This document shows positions 28,614 through 37,709 of a stretch of 64,000 nt of DNA, one piece after another. The stretch comes from Burkholderiales bacterium (GTDB taxonomy: Bacteria; Pseudomonadota; Gammaproteobacteria; Burkholderiales; Eutrophovitaceae), in assembly GCA_035560005.1 (NCBI GenBank), contig DATMAN010000043.1, positions 19,523-83,522 on the forward strand, written 5' to 3'. A model generated the notes under the pieces. It saw nothing but the letters and a program-made list of their open reading frames with translations. It was not told the DNA's origin and searched no databases. The translations under genes were made by a program, and so were the position numbers. How positions within the stretch are numbered: position 1 is the first letter of the stretch; the number at the start of each line of letters is the position of its first letter.

Positions 28614-29572
28614 GCGTGCGTGGCGGAGCGCTCATGCTGGTCACGGCGCTCGCCGCGCTCCTCCTTCTTCCGTTCGTCGCCGAGAAGTTCTACGTGCAAT
28701 TCGCCACCAAGGTGCTGGTCATGGCAATTTTCGCCGCGAGCCTGAATCTGCTGGTCGGTTACACCGGCCTGGTCAGCCTGGGCCACGCGGCGTTCTTCGG
28801 GATCGCCGGCTATCTGCTGGCGCTGGTCACGCCCCAGTACGAGGCGGCCGATCTCTGGTCGAGCCTGTTGCTCGCAGTGGGTGCGGCTGCGCTGCTCGCG
28901 CTCGTGGTCGGCGCGCTGGTCGTGCGCACCTCGGGGATCTACTTCATCATGGCCACGCTGGCGTTCGCGCAGATGCTGTACTTTCTTTTTCACGACACCT
29001 CGCTCGCCGGCGGCTCCGACGGCATCTACATCTATGTGCGTCCGCAAGCCAACATCGGCGGCTGGCGCCCGTTCGACCTGGAGAACTTCAGGCACCTGTA
29101 CTTCGTGGTCCTGGCGATGTTCGTGCTGGTGCTGGGTTTCCTGCGCGCGCTGGTCGATTCGCCCTTCGGCCGCGTGATCGCCGGCATCCGCGTCAACGAG
29201 CAGCGCATGCGTGCGCTCGGCTTCGCAACCTTTCGCTACAAGCTGGTGTGTTTCGTGATCGGGGGCGCGCTGGCAGGACTGGCCGGCTATCTGTCCGCCG
29301 TGCAGTTCGGAGTGGTCAATCCCGACATGCTGGGTTGGCACCTGTCCGGGTCGGCGTTGATGATGGTGATCCTCGGGGGCATGGGCACGCTGCCCGGCCC
29401 GGTGCTGGGCGCCGTCACCATCATGCTGCTTGAGCTGGGTTTTCAGTCGCTGACCAAGCATTGGCAGCTCCTGATGGGCGCGGTGATCGTGCTGGTGGCC
29501 TTGGCGCTGCCGCAAGGTTTGGCCGGCCTCGTGGCGTTGCCCGGAACGGCCAGGGCGCGCGATGACGGCTGA
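28610..29572 (+). CDS. livM: ABC permease, LivM type
   Basis: This 320-residue second membrane subunit starts with GTG overlapping the livH stop (GTGA), and GGAGG lies six bases upstream, which decides the start over an ATG 24 bases later. The LivM core LLVGYTGLVSLGHAAFFGIAG is near residues 46-66, and the C-terminal GGMGTLPGPVLGAV near 255-268 is typical. Together with LivH it forms the translocation pore. The 3' end overlaps livG by 11 bases. Confidence 0.93.
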   Translation: MSVRGGALMLVTALAALLLLPFVAEKFYVQFATKVLVMAIFAASLNLLVGYTGLVSLGHAAFFGIAGYLLALVTPQYEAADLWSSLLLAVGAAALLALVVGALVVRTSGIYFIMATLAFAQMLYFLFHDTSLAGGSDGIYIYVRPQANIGGWRPFDLENFRHLYFVVLAMFVLVLGFLRALVDSPFGRVIAGIRVNEQRMRALGFATFRYKLVCFVIGGALAGLAGYLSAVQFGVVNPDMLGWHLSGSALMMVILGGMGTLPGPVLGAVTIMLLELGFQSLTKHWQLLMGAVIVLVALALPQGLAGLVALPGTARARDDG

Positions 29573-30317
29573 AGTCCTTCTTTCCACCCACGGACTGTCG
29601 CGCCGCTTCGGCGGTCTGACGGCGGTCGACGGCGTGTCCATCGAATGCCGCAGCGGCCAGGTACACGCGGTCATCGGCCCCAACGGCGCCGGCAAGAGCA
29701 CGCTGATCAACCTGCTTTCCGGCGATCTGAAGCCGAGCGCCGGCACCGTGCGGCTGCGCGGTACGGATGTGACCGGGCTGCCGCCGCACCGCATCTCGCA
29801 ACTGGGCGTGGGGCGCAGCTACCAGAAGACCAACGTGTTCCTGCCGTTCAGCGCGTTCGAGAATTGCCGCCTCGCCGCGCAGTCGCGCATGGGCAGTTCG
29901 ATGCGCTTCCTCAGACCTGCCTTGCGCTGCCGGCAGGCGCGCGAAGCCGCCGAGCGGGCGCTGTCGCTGGTCGGCCTCGATCAGCGCGCGCACGTGCCGG
30001 TCGCCGAACTGTCGCACGGTGAACAGCGCGAGGTGGAGATCGCCATGACGCTCGCCACCGATCCGGACGTGCTCCTGCTCGACGAGCCGCTGGCCGGCAT
30101 CGGCGCCGGGGAGTCGGCGCGCATCGTCGATCTGCTGGGGAAGCTCGCGCCCGACCATGCGATTCTGCTGGTCGAGCACGATATGGATGCGGTGTTTGCG
30201 CTCGCCCACACGTTGACCGTGATGGTCAACGGTGCCGTGCTGGAATCGGGGCCGCCGCAAGAGGTGCGCGCCAGCCGCGCCGTTCAGGAGGCCTACCTCG
30301 GCGAGCTGTCGCATTGA
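29562..30317 (+). CDS. livG: ABC transporter ATPase, LivG type
   Basis: This 251-residue ATPase has Walker A GPNGAGKST near residues 38-46, a LivG-type GRSYQKTNVF segment near 85, the signature LSHGEQRE near 150, and Walker B LLLDEPLAGIGAGE near 167. It has the C-terminal ending VQEAYLGE characteristic of LivG. The start overlaps livM by 11 bases, so the two are coupled. It powers the Liv-type importer with LivF. Confidence 0.94.
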   Translation: MTAEVLLSTHGLSRRFGGLTAVDGVSIECRSGQVHAVIGPNGAGKSTLINLLSGDLKPSAGTVRLRGTDVTGLPPHRISQLGVGRSYQKTNVFLPFSAFENCRLAAQSRMGSSMRFLRPALRCRQAREAAERALSLVGLDQRAHVPVAELSHGEQREVEIAMTLATDPDVLLLDEPLAGIGAGESARIVDLLGKLAPDHAILLVEHDMDAVFALAHTLTVMVNGAVLESGPPQEVRASRAVQEAYLGELSH

Positions 30318-30367
30318 GGCAGCGGACGCCGAAGGCGCACAACCCCCCGCGGTGAGAGCTTGATTTC

Positions 30368-31087
30368 ATGTCCGGAGGCCAACCGCTGATCGAAGTCCGC
30401 AGCGTGCACGCGCACTACGGGGCGAGCCACGTGCTGCACGGCGTCGACCTGGCCTTGCGCACGGGAGAAACGATCGGCCTGATGGGCCGCAACGGCATGG
30501 GCAAGACCACGCTGCTGAAAAGCATCCTCGGGCTGGTGCCGCCCACGAAAGGCCGGATACTGGTGCGCGGCGAGGACATGACGGGTGCGGCCCCGCACCG
30601 CATCGCACGCGCGGGAATCGCCTACGTGCCGGAAGGCCGCGGCATCTTTCCGAACCTTTCGGTACGCGAGAACCTCGTGATGGCGGCGCGCGCCGGCGCG
30701 GACGGCCGCCGCGATTGGACGCTGGAGCGCGTGCTCGACACCTTTCCGCCGCTGCGCCGTCGGCTTTCGCACGGCGGGCAGCAGCTTTCCGGCGGCGAGC
30801 AGCAGATGCTGACCATCGGCCGCGCGCTCATGACCAATCCCGATCTGCTGATTCTCGACGAGGCGACCGAGGGACTGGCGCCGCTGATTGCGCGCGACAT
30901 CTGGCGCGTGCTGCGCGAAGTCCGGGCAAGCGGCATCGCCGCCATCGTGGTGGACAAGAACTTCGCCTCGGTAGCCGCGATCGCCGACCGCATCGTCGTC
31001 CTGGTCAAGGGGCGTGTGGTGTACGACGGCGAAGGCGGGGTGCTGCGCGCCGACGTCGCGCTGCGCCACCGCTACCTGGGCGTGTGA
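30368..31087 (+). CDS. livF: ABC transporter ATPase, LivF type
   Basis: This 239-residue second ATPase has Walker A GRNGMGKTT near residues 39-47, the LivF-specific YVPEGRGIFPNLSVREN near 90-106, signature LSGGEQQM near 139, and Walker B LLILDEATEGLAPL near 157. Its stop overlaps the ATG of the following hydrolase by one base, so the hydrolase belongs to the same operon. The usual LivF C terminus (LRHRYLGV) is present. Confidence 0.94.
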   Translation: MSGGQPLIEVRSVHAHYGASHVLHGVDLALRTGETIGLMGRNGMGKTTLLKSILGLVPPTKGRILVRGEDMTGAAPHRIARAGIAYVPEGRGIFPNLSVRENLVMAARAGADGRRDWTLERVLDTFPPLRRRLSHGGQQLSGGEQQMLTIGRALMTNPDLLILDEATEGLAPLIARDIWRVLREVRASGIAAIVVDKNFASVAAIADRIVVLVKGRVVYDGEGGVLRADVALRHRYLGV

Positions 31088-31929
31088 TGAGCGCGTTCGT
31101 CGAGGCCGCCGGCCATCGTCTCGAGTATCGCTGGATCGAGCCTCCCCGGCCAGTTGCGGCTGCCAACCGTCCGGTGCTGGTATTTCTGCACGAAGGGCTC
31201 GGTTCGGTCGCGCTCTGGAAGCGGTTTCCGGCGCGCGTCGCCGAGCACACCGGCTGCCGCGCGCTCGTCTACTCGCGTTACGGTTACGGGCGGTCGGACC
31301 GACTGGCTGCGCCGCGCGGCGCGGACTACATGCATCGCGAGGCGCTGGATGTGCTGCCGGAGCTGCTCGAGCGCCTGGGCGTGGATGCGCCGGTGCTGAT
31401 CGGCCACAGCGACGGCGCGTCGATCGCGCTCATCTACGCGGGCACCGAGGGGCGCCGGACGCGCGGTCTCGTGCTGCTCGCGCCGCACGTGTTCGTGGAG
31501 GAACTGACCGTGCGCAGCATCGCGCAGGCCCGGGTCGCCTTCGAGACGACCGATCTCGCGCAACGGCTCGGCCGCTATCACGACGACGCGCACGCGACTT
31601 TTCGGGGCTGGAACGACATCTGGCTGCATCCCGACTTCAGGAACTGGAACATCGAGCGCTGCCTTCCGTCGATTCGCGCTCCGCTCCTTCTCATCCAGGG
31701 CAGGGACGATCAGTACGGCACGCTCGCGCAGCTGGATGCTATCGCGCGGCAGGTGTCCGGTCCGGTGGAGACGCTCGTGCTGGACGACTGCGCACACTCG
31801 CCTCACGTCGACCAGCCGGAAGCGACTCTTTCCGCGATCGCGGGTTTCGTCGGGAAATACGTCGATCGAAGTCAGACTCTCGACGTGCGGACGCGGAGAA
31901 CGCAGAGCTCGCGCAGCGAGGACCAATAG
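31087..31929 (+). CDS. Alpha/beta hydrolase, last gene of the benzoate operon
   Basis: This 280-residue alpha/beta hydrolase carries a GHSDGAS nucleophile elbow with S108, an HEGLGS oxyanion region near 35-40, and a likely catalytic His in CAHSPHVDQPE near 245. The role is not defined; thioesterase or lactonase activity on pathway intermediates would fit the operon. The final 20 or so residues (SQTLDVRTRRTQ onward) are encoded by the left arm of a dispersed repeat, so the original stop was probably earlier and the tail is acquired. Its ATG overlaps the livF stop. Confidence 0.8.
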   Translation: MSAFVEAAGHRLEYRWIEPPRPVAAANRPVLVFLHEGLGSVALWKRFPARVAEHTGCRALVYSRYGYGRSDRLAAPRGADYMHREALDVLPELLERLGVDAPVLIGHSDGASIALIYAGTEGRRTRGLVLLAPHVFVEELTVRSIAQARVAFETTDLAQRLGRYHDDAHATFRGWNDIWLHPDFRNWNIERCLPSIRAPLLLIQGRDDQYGTLAQLDAIARQVSGPVETLVLDDCAHSPHVDQPEATLSAIAGFVGKYVDRSQTLDVRTRRTQSSRSEDQ

Positions 31930-32046
31930 GAAGAGATGCGCTTCGTCATGCAGGCCGCAATGAACAACACTTCCGAGCGACCCGACCTGCATTGGGATCT
32001 CGGCGGCTGATGTGTTTTCTGCGTCCTGGACGTCCCGCGCGTTGAG
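31877..32046. repeat. Inverted dispersed repeat overlapping the hydrolase 3' end
   Basis: The left arm (31877-31910, with CTCGACGTGCGGACGCGGAG) matches the reverse complement of the right arm (32013-32046, CTCAACGCGCGGGACG and on to AGGACGCAG). About 100 bases lie between the arms. The left arm is read as the last codons of the hydrolase gene. The right arm ends 23 bases before the FtsX-type permease start. Confidence 0.65.
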
Positions 32047-32068
32047 TTCATTCCAGCCGGGGAGTTTC

Positions 32069-34570
32069 GTGCTCTCGATCCTGCTCATCGTGCAGCCGCT
32101 TTGGCAGAACAAGGGGCGGTTGCTGCTTTCCGTGGGCGCGATCACCATCGGGGTCGCACTGGGCTATGCGGTGCAACTCATCAACCGGGCGGCGATCGAC
32201 GAAATGGCGCGAGCCAGCGCCACGTTGTCCGGCGAAGCCGAGCTCACCGTGCGCGGCCCGCGTGCCGGTTTCGACGAGGCAGTCTACGCACGGCTGGCAG
32301 CGCGCCCGGAAGTACTGGACGCCAGCCCGGCCGTGGAAGTGGAGGCCAGGCTCGCCGGGCGCGACGAGACGCTGCGGGTGATCGGGCTCGACGTGTTCCG
32401 CGCCGCCGCGGTACAACCGGCGCTGGTTGCGCGCGAGTCCGAAGAAGACGAAGACCCGCTCGACATGCTGCGCCCGGACGCCGTATTCCTGTCGCCCGCG
32501 GCCGCGCAGTGGCTGCGCGTCGCCCGCGACGATCGCATCCGGCTGCAGGCAGGCTTGCGGGTGATGGAGCTGCGAGTGGCCGGCACGCTGAGCGAAGGCG
32601 CGGGCCGCGGCCGTTTCGCGTGGATGGACATCGGCGCCGCCCAGCGGCTGTTCGACCGCATCGGCGCGATTACCCGCATCGATCTCGATCTGGTGGCCGG
32701 CGCGGACGCCAAGCGCTTCGTCGAGCAGGTCGCGTCCGAGCTGCCCCCCGGCGTCTTCATCGAGCGGCCGGAAACTGCGTTGCAGGCCAACGCGCGTCTG
32801 ACGCGCGCCTATCGTGTAAATCTCAACGTGCTGGCGCTGGTGGCGCTGTTCACCGGCGGGCTGCTCGTCTTTTCCACCCAGGCGCTGTCGATCGTGCGCC
32901 GTCGCTCGCAGCTTGCGCTGCTCAGGGTGATCGGCGTGACGCGACGCGCTCTCGCGCTGCTCCTTGTCGCGGAGGGCGCCACCGTGGGATTGCTGGGCTC
33001 GGCGCTCGGCGTGCTGCTCGGGATCGCGCTGGCCGGCGCGGTGTTGCGGCTCTACGGCGCGGATCTGGGCGCCGAGTACTTCCGCGGCTGGGAGGCGACG
33101 CTGTCGCTGGATGCGCCGTTTCTGTTTCTTTTCCTGGGGTTCGGCATTGCCGCGGCCGTGCTGGGAACGCTCGCGCCGGCGCTCGATGCGGCGCGGATGC
33201 CGCTCGCCCGGGCACTGAGAGCCGGTCAGGAACTCAGGGCTTTCGAGCGCCTGAAACCCGCGTGGCCGGGGTTGCTCTTCCTGGTCGCGGGCGCGGCGCT
33301 CGCTGCACAGCGCCCTGTCGGCGAGCTGCCCGTGGCCGGATATTCCGCGATCGCCTTGCTGCTGATCGGAACCTTGCTGCTCATGCCGCGCGTGACCGCC
33401 GCGGTGGCGCAGGTCCTGCCGACGGGGCGATCGGCGTGGCTGCGGCTGTCCATCGCCCATCTGCGCCAGGCGGCAGGGCAGTTGAGCGTCGGACTGGCCG
33501 CCCTGGTGGCCTCGGTCAGCCTCGCCGTCGCGATGGCCATCATGGTGGCTTCGTTTCGCGACTCGCTGGACGCCTGGCTGCAGCGGATCCTGCCGGCGGA
33601 CCTTTACGTTCGGGCCGCACCCTCGGGCGACACGGCCTATCTGGACGAGGCGGCACAACGCCGGATCGCCGCCGTGCCCGGCATTCGAAAGGTGGAATTC
33701 CTGCGCAGCCAGCACATCCTGCTCGATCCGGCGCGACCGCGCGTCACCCTGATCGCGCGCGATCTGGAAGACCCGCTGCGGCAGATCCCCTTGGTGCGCG
33801 GCGCGGCGCAGGCGGCGCGCGGGCTTCCCGCCGCCTGGGTGAGCGAGCACGTCTGCGACGTGTTCGGCTGGCAACCGGGAGACGAAGTGTGGCTTCCCAT
33901 CGCCGGGCAGCGGCACCGCTTCGCGGTGGCGGGCGTCTGGCGCGACTACGCGAGGCAGAACGGCGCCGTCCTGATCGAGCGCAGCGTGTACGTTCGCCTC
34001 ACCGGCGATCGGCGCGCGAACGACGCGGGCGTGTGGCTGCACCCGGAGGTGGCTCCCGCTGCGGTCGCGGAGCGCATTCGCGCCGCAGTGCCGGCCGGCG
34101 AGCAACTGGAGATTGCGCAGCCGGCCGAAATCCGCGCGTGGTCGCTGCGCATCTTCGACCGCACCTTTGCGGTGACCTACGCGCTCGAGGCGGTGGCGAT
34201 CGCGATCGGGCTGGCCGGGCTGTCGGCCAGTTTCGCGGCCAACGCGTTTGCGCGGCGGCAGGAATTCGGCATGCTGCGGCACATCGGCGCAGGCCGCAGG
34301 GAAATCGCAGCCATGCTCGCCTGCGAAGGGCTGATCGTGAGCACGATAGCGGCACTGGTTGGATTGGTACTCGGCTGGGTGGTCAGCCTGCTGCTGGTGC
34401 ACGTCGTCAATCGCCAGTCGTTTCACTGGAGCATGGAGATGCACTATCCGATCGGCGGCATCGCCGCGTTCCTTTTCTGTGTGCTGGTGCTCGCCGTCGC
34501 GACCGCCGTTGTCGGCGGCCGTTACGCGCTGTCGGGCGAAGCCGTGCGCGCGGTCAGGGAAGACTGGTAA
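32069..34570 (+). CDS. FtsX-type ABC transporter permease
   Basis: This 833-residue permease has two FtsX units. Each pairs a periplasmic MacB-like domain with membrane helices: one N-terminal helix, three near 270-400, more near 410-510, and three at the C terminus around LLVHVV. The RRRSQLALLRVIGVTRR segment near 290-306 and FGMLRHIGAGRREIAAML near 730-750 are the coupling loops of the family. The GTG at 32069 has GGGGAG upstream and gives LLIVQPLWQNKGR as start. No ATPase gene is adjacent; the LolD-like ATPase at 18106 is the obvious candidate. The AttH/CrtC-like gene follows after 17 bases. Confidence 0.88.
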   Translation: MLSILLIVQPLWQNKGRLLLSVGAITIGVALGYAVQLINRAAIDEMARASATLSGEAELTVRGPRAGFDEAVYARLAARPEVLDASPAVEVEARLAGRDETLRVIGLDVFRAAAVQPALVARESEEDEDPLDMLRPDAVFLSPAAAQWLRVARDDRIRLQAGLRVMELRVAGTLSEGAGRGRFAWMDIGAAQRLFDRIGAITRIDLDLVAGADAKRFVEQVASELPPGVFIERPETALQANARLTRAYRVNLNVLALVALFTGGLLVFSTQALSIVRRRSQLALLRVIGVTRRALALLLVAEGATVGLLGSALGVLLGIALAGAVLRLYGADLGAEYFRGWEATLSLDAPFLFLFLGFGIAAAVLGTLAPALDAARMPLARALRAGQELRAFERLKPAWPGLLFLVAGAALAAQRPVGELPVAGYSAIALLLIGTLLLMPRVTAAVAQVLPTGRSAWLRLSIAHLRQAAGQLSVGLAALVASVSLAVAMAIMVASFRDSLDAWLQRILPADLYVRAAPSGDTAYLDEAAQRRIAAVPGIRKVEFLRSQHILLDPARPRVTLIARDLEDPLRQIPLVRGAAQAARGLPAAWVSEHVCDVFGWQPGDEVWLPIAGQRHRFAVAGVWRDYARQNGAVLIERSVYVRLTGDRRANDAGVWLHPEVAPAAVAERIRAAVPAGEQLEIAQPAEIRAWSLRIFDRTFAVTYALEAVAIAIGLAGLSASFAANAFARRQEFGMLRHIGAGRREIAAMLACEGLIVSTIAALVGLVLGWVVSLLLVHVVNRQSFHWSMEMHYPIGGIAAFLFCVLVLAVATAVVGGRYALSGEAVRAVREDW

Positions 34571-34587
34571 GACCGGGGGAAGACGCG

Positions 34588-35718
34588 ATGGCCGCAAATG
34601 GAATGCGGAGCGTCTTGTGGGTGGAGATGTTTCGTCTATCGCCGCGTTGCTTGCGCTCCTTTGCGAGCCTTGCCTTGAGCCTGTCCTTGCTGTGGGCTGC
34701 GCCCGGACAGAGCGCGGACTATGCCCAGGTACGGCCGGGCCATCGACTCGAGTTCCCGCGGGATCACGGCGCACATCCGCGCTTTCGCACCGAGTGGTGG
34801 TACATCACCGGCTGGTTGACCACCACCGATGGCGCGGCGCTTGGCTTCCAGGTCACGTTTTTTCGCAACCGGCCCGGCGTGCAGGAAGACAACCCGTCGC
34901 GCTTCGCGCCCAAGCAACTGCTGTTCGCGCACGCGGCGATCGCCGATCCACGCCGGGGGCGGTTGCGCCACGATCAGCGCGCTGCGCGCGAAGGCTTCGG
35001 CCTCGCGTCCGCAGCCGAAGGGGATACCGAGGTGAGGATCGGCGATTGGCGCCTGTCTCGCGACCGGCATGGCTATCGCGCCACCATCCTTGCACGGGAG
35101 TTCGGTCTCGATCTGGGATTCGCGACCGATGCGCCACCGCTGCTGCAGGGGGAGGCCGGATACAGCCGCAAAGGACCGCGCCCCGCGCAGGCCAGCTACT
35201 ACTACAGCCGCCCGCATCTGCGCGTGAACGGCGGAATCGAGGTGGACGGGCGCCGTCTCGCCGTGAGCGGAGAAGCCTGGCTGGACCACGAGTGGTCGAG
35301 CGAATATCTGGCGCAAGAAGCGGTCGGCTGGGACTGGACCGGGATCAATTTCGCCGACGGATCCGCGCTGATGGCGTTTCGCATCCGCGACCGGGCGGGC
35401 GGCAGCTTCTGGGCGGGTGGCAGCCACCGCGACGCGCGCGGAAGGCTCACCGTATTCGCGCCGCGCGATATCGAGTTCGCGCCGCTGAGGTACTGGCGTT
35501 CGCCGCGCACCGGTGCGACGTATCCCGTGGCGATGCGCGTGCGCGCCGGCGCGCTGCAGATCGAGCTGGATCCGCTGATGGACGACCAGGAGCTCGACGC
35601 ACGCGCCAGTACCGGAACCGTGTATTGGGAGGGTGCGGTACGCGCCCGGGGCGGCACCGAGGTCCTGGGTCGCGGCTATCTCGAGCTGACCGGCTACGCG
35701 GGCAGGCTCAATCTCTGA
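34588..35718 (+). CDS. AttH/CrtC-like lipocalin-fold protein
   Basis: This 376-residue exported protein has a signal peptide (hydrophobic core SLALSLSLLWAAPG) after an extended N terminus. The mature part has the family marks HPRFRTEWWYITGW near residues 65-78 and GEAWLDHEWSS near 228-238. Family members are two-domain lipocalins, including carotenoid 1,2-hydratase CrtC and AttH, often encoded with an FtsX permease and a LolD-like ATPase. No carotenoid genes are present, so a lipid or envelope role alongside the transporter is more likely than pigment synthesis. Confidence 0.88.
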   Translation: MAANGMRSVLWVEMFRLSPRCLRSFASLALSLSLLWAAPGQSADYAQVRPGHRLEFPRDHGAHPRFRTEWWYITGWLTTTDGAALGFQVTFFRNRPGVQEDNPSRFAPKQLLFAHAAIADPRRGRLRHDQRAAREGFGLASAAEGDTEVRIGDWRLSRDRHGYRATILAREFGLDLGFATDAPPLLQGEAGYSRKGPRPAQASYYYSRPHLRVNGGIEVDGRRLAVSGEAWLDHEWSSEYLAQEAVGWDWTGINFADGSALMAFRIRDRAGGSFWAGGSHRDARGRLTVFAPRDIEFAPLRYWRSPRTGATYPVAMRVRAGALQIELDPLMDDQELDARASTGTVYWEGAVRARGGTEVLGRGYLELTGYAGRLNL

Positions 35719-35814
35719 GCGATCCCCGATCGATACAAGTTGCGCACTGCTGCGATTGTCGCGCGCGCTCTGCTAGACTGCGCCGGGAAGCGCGCAGCCA
35801 GACGGATTCGCGAG

Positions 35815-36597
35815 ATGGTCAATGGAAAGGCAGTCGTAGTCACCGGTTCCACGAGCGGCATCGGCCTGGGTATCGCAAGAGCGTTCGCCGCGCAGGGTGC
35901 GCGCGTGTTATTGAACGGTTTCGGCGACGCCGCGCAGATTGAACGCATGCGCGCCGGCATCGCCTCGGAATTCGGCGTCAAGGTAGCTTTCTCGCCCGCC
36001 GACATGTCGCGCCCGCAAGAAGTCGTGGCCATGATCGAGCAGGCCGGCAGGGAGCTTGGCGCGGTCGACGTCCTGGTGAACAACGCGGGCGTCCAGCACG
36101 TCGCACCGGTGGATGAGTTCCCGGTCGAGAAGTGGAACGAGATCCTCGCCATCAATCTGTCCGCCGCCTTCCACGCGATTCGCGCCGCGTTGCCCGGAAT
36201 GAAGACGAGGCGATGGGGTCGCATCATCAACATCGCGTCGGCGCACGGGCTGGTGGCCTCTCCCTTCAAGTCGGCCTATATCGCGGCCAAGCACGGCCTG
36301 GTCGGCTTGACGAAGACCGTGGCGCTGGAGACCGCGGGCAAAGGCATTACCTGCAACGCCATCTGCCCGGGCTACGTGCTCACGCCGCTGGTCGAGAAGC
36401 AGATCGACGACAACGCGCGCGTACACGGGATCGCGCGCGAGGACGTGATCAGGAAGGTCATCCTGGAACGCCAGCCTTCGAAGGAGTTCGTCAAGATCGA
36501 GGAAGTCGCGGCGCTTGCCGTGTTCCTGGCCGGAGAAGCCGCCGCTTCGATTACCGGGGCTGCGCTGCCGATCGACGGCGGCTGGGTCGCTCAGTAG
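35815..36597 (+). CDS. bdhA: 3-hydroxybutyrate dehydrogenase (SDR family)
   Basis: This 260-residue NAD-dependent short-chain dehydrogenase interconverts D-3-hydroxybutyrate and acetoacetate, as in polyhydroxybutyrate use. The nucleotide loop is TGSTSGIG (10-17), NNAGVQHV follows near 88-95, the catalytic Ser is in NIASAHG near 140, and Y-x3-K in SAYIAAKHG near 153-161. The C-terminal half (PGYVLTPLVEKQIDD and ILERQPSKEFV) is characteristic of the 3-hydroxybutyrate enzyme. The ATG at 35815 is preferred to one 75 bases upstream that adds an atypical basic extension. Confidence 0.93.
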   Translation: MVNGKAVVVTGSTSGIGLGIARAFAAQGARVLLNGFGDAAQIERMRAGIASEFGVKVAFSPADMSRPQEVVAMIEQAGRELGAVDVLVNNAGVQHVAPVDEFPVEKWNEILAINLSAAFHAIRAALPGMKTRRWGRIINIASAHGLVASPFKSAYIAAKHGLVGLTKTVALETAGKGITCNAICPGYVLTPLVEKQIDDNARVHGIAREDVIRKVILERQPSKEFVKIEEVAALAVFLAGEAAASITGAALPIDGGWVAQ

Positions 36598-36689
36598 AAG
36601 AGACAGCCTGATCGGCCGCTTCAAGCGCTCGCAACGTGCCTTTGCAGGGCGCCTGAGGCTTTGCCGTGGTCGGCCCGCTTCTCCACAAA

Positions 36690-36745
36690 GCTGTTTTCCT
36701 CTGATTTCCTCGGCGTTCCCCCCGCGTCCTCGGCGAGCGTTCAAG
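36690..36745. repeat. Solo arm of the dispersed TTTCCTCGGCG/GCGTCCTCGGCG repeat
   Basis: Two copies of a CCTCGGCG unit occur in TTTCCTCGGCGTTCC and CGCGTCCTCGGCGAGCG, the same kind of unit as in the right arms at 32013 and 44250. It lies in the 188-base gap before the CDGSH gene, which otherwise shows no gene. Confidence 0.4.
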
Positions 36746-36785
36746 TCGGCCGTTCAGGCGGACAAGGGAGTAATATGCGCGCCAA

Positions 36786-37202
36786 ATGCCGAACCTGCTC
36801 CAGCCGCAAATCGACGGCCCGCTCAAGGTCCAGGGCGAGATCGAGATCCTGGCCGCGGACGGCACGCTCCTGCGGAAAACCGCCGAGGCGTGGCTGTGCC
36901 GCTGCGGCGGTTCGTCCAGCAAGCCCTTCTGCGACGGCACGCACGCCAAGGCCGGTTTTCGCGAGGCCGCGCGGGTGGGATCCTATCAGCCCAAGACTCT
37001 GGAGCCCGTTGCGCCGGGAACGGGATTGCGCATCAGCCTGAGAACCAACGGTCCGCTACGCTGCGTGGGCGAGATGCGCATCGAGGGTGCCGACAATTCC
37101 ACATGGAGCGGCACCCAGGCCTCGCTGTGCCGTTGCGGAGGTTCGAAGAACAAGCCGTTCTGCGACGGTACTCATCGGAATATCGGGTTCGAGGCGGCTT
37201 GA
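36786..37202 (+). CDS. Tandem CDGSH iron-sulfur protein
   Basis: This 138-residue cytoplasmic protein has two CDGSH-type [2Fe-2S] sites, each with three Cys and one His: C38, C40, C49, H53 and C115, C117, C126, H130. Both use CDGTH in place of CDGSH. The N-terminal part before the first site resembles the region found in bacterial two-domain CDGSH proteins. Members are redox-active or transfer clusters; the physiological partner is unknown. The DoxX gene follows after 57 bases on the same strand, which may link the two to membrane redox chemistry. Confidence 0.92.
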   Translation: MPNLLQPQIDGPLKVQGEIEILAADGTLLRKTAEAWLCRCGGSSSKPFCDGTHAKAGFREAARVGSYQPKTLEPVAPGTGLRISLRTNGPLRCVGEMRIEGADNSTWSGTQASLCRCGGSKNKPFCDGTHRNIGFEAA

Positions 37203-37259
37203 CCGCGTCGAAGTGCAGTACGCAACGCCAACCGTCAACGCAACCAAGAGGAGGCATCG

Positions 37260-37658
37260 ATGGAAATGGTGAAGCAATACGGACCGCCGATCGGCCGGAT
37301 CCTGCTGGCGCTGATCTTCATCATCTCGGGTGTGGGCAAGATCACGGGCTTCGAAGGTACGGTCGGATACATGCAGGCCTACAATGTTCCGGCGACCCAG
37401 GTGCTTCTGGTGATCGCGATCATCGTCGAGTTGGGCGGCGGCATTCTGGTCGCGATCGGCTGGCAGACGCGCTGGGCGTCGGCGGCGCTCGCCGTGTTCG
37501 TCATCATCGTCACGCCGATCTTCCATGCGTTCTGGGCCGTGCCCGAAGACCAGGCGATGATGCAGCAGATTCAGTTCCTCAAGAACGTCTCGATCCTGGG
37601 CGGGCTGCTCTATGTGATGGCCCACGGCCCGGGCAAGTGGGCCGCCGAGAAAGGTTGA
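37260..37658 (+). CDS. DoxX-family membrane protein
   Basis: This 132-residue integral membrane protein has four hydrophobic helices and the DoxX-family features GRILLALIFIISGVGKI near residues 12-28 and GGGILVAIGWQTRWAS near 59-74. DoxX proteins are associated with thiol or quinone redox systems, but this one has no assigned function. A GAGG Shine-Dalgarno precedes the ATG. It ends 19 bases before a strong terminator that can also serve the convergent gene. Confidence 0.88.
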   Translation: MEMVKQYGPPIGRILLALIFIISGVGKITGFEGTVGYMQAYNVPATQVLLVIAIIVELGGGILVAIGWQTRWASAALAVFVIIVTPIFHAFWAVPEDQAMMQQIQFLKNVSILGGLLYVMAHGPGKWAAEKG

Positions 37659-37677
37659 CCGGAGACTTGCCTGTCGA

Positions 37678-37703
37678 AGCGCGGCGACCGCCGCGCTTTT
37701 TTT
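37678..37703 (+). terminator. Rho-independent terminator after the DoxX gene
   Basis: AGCGCGGC (37678-37685) pairs perfectly with GCCGCGCT (37690-37697) around a 4-base loop, followed by six T. It lies between convergent genes. Confidence 0.92.
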
Positions 37704-37709
37704 GCGACT

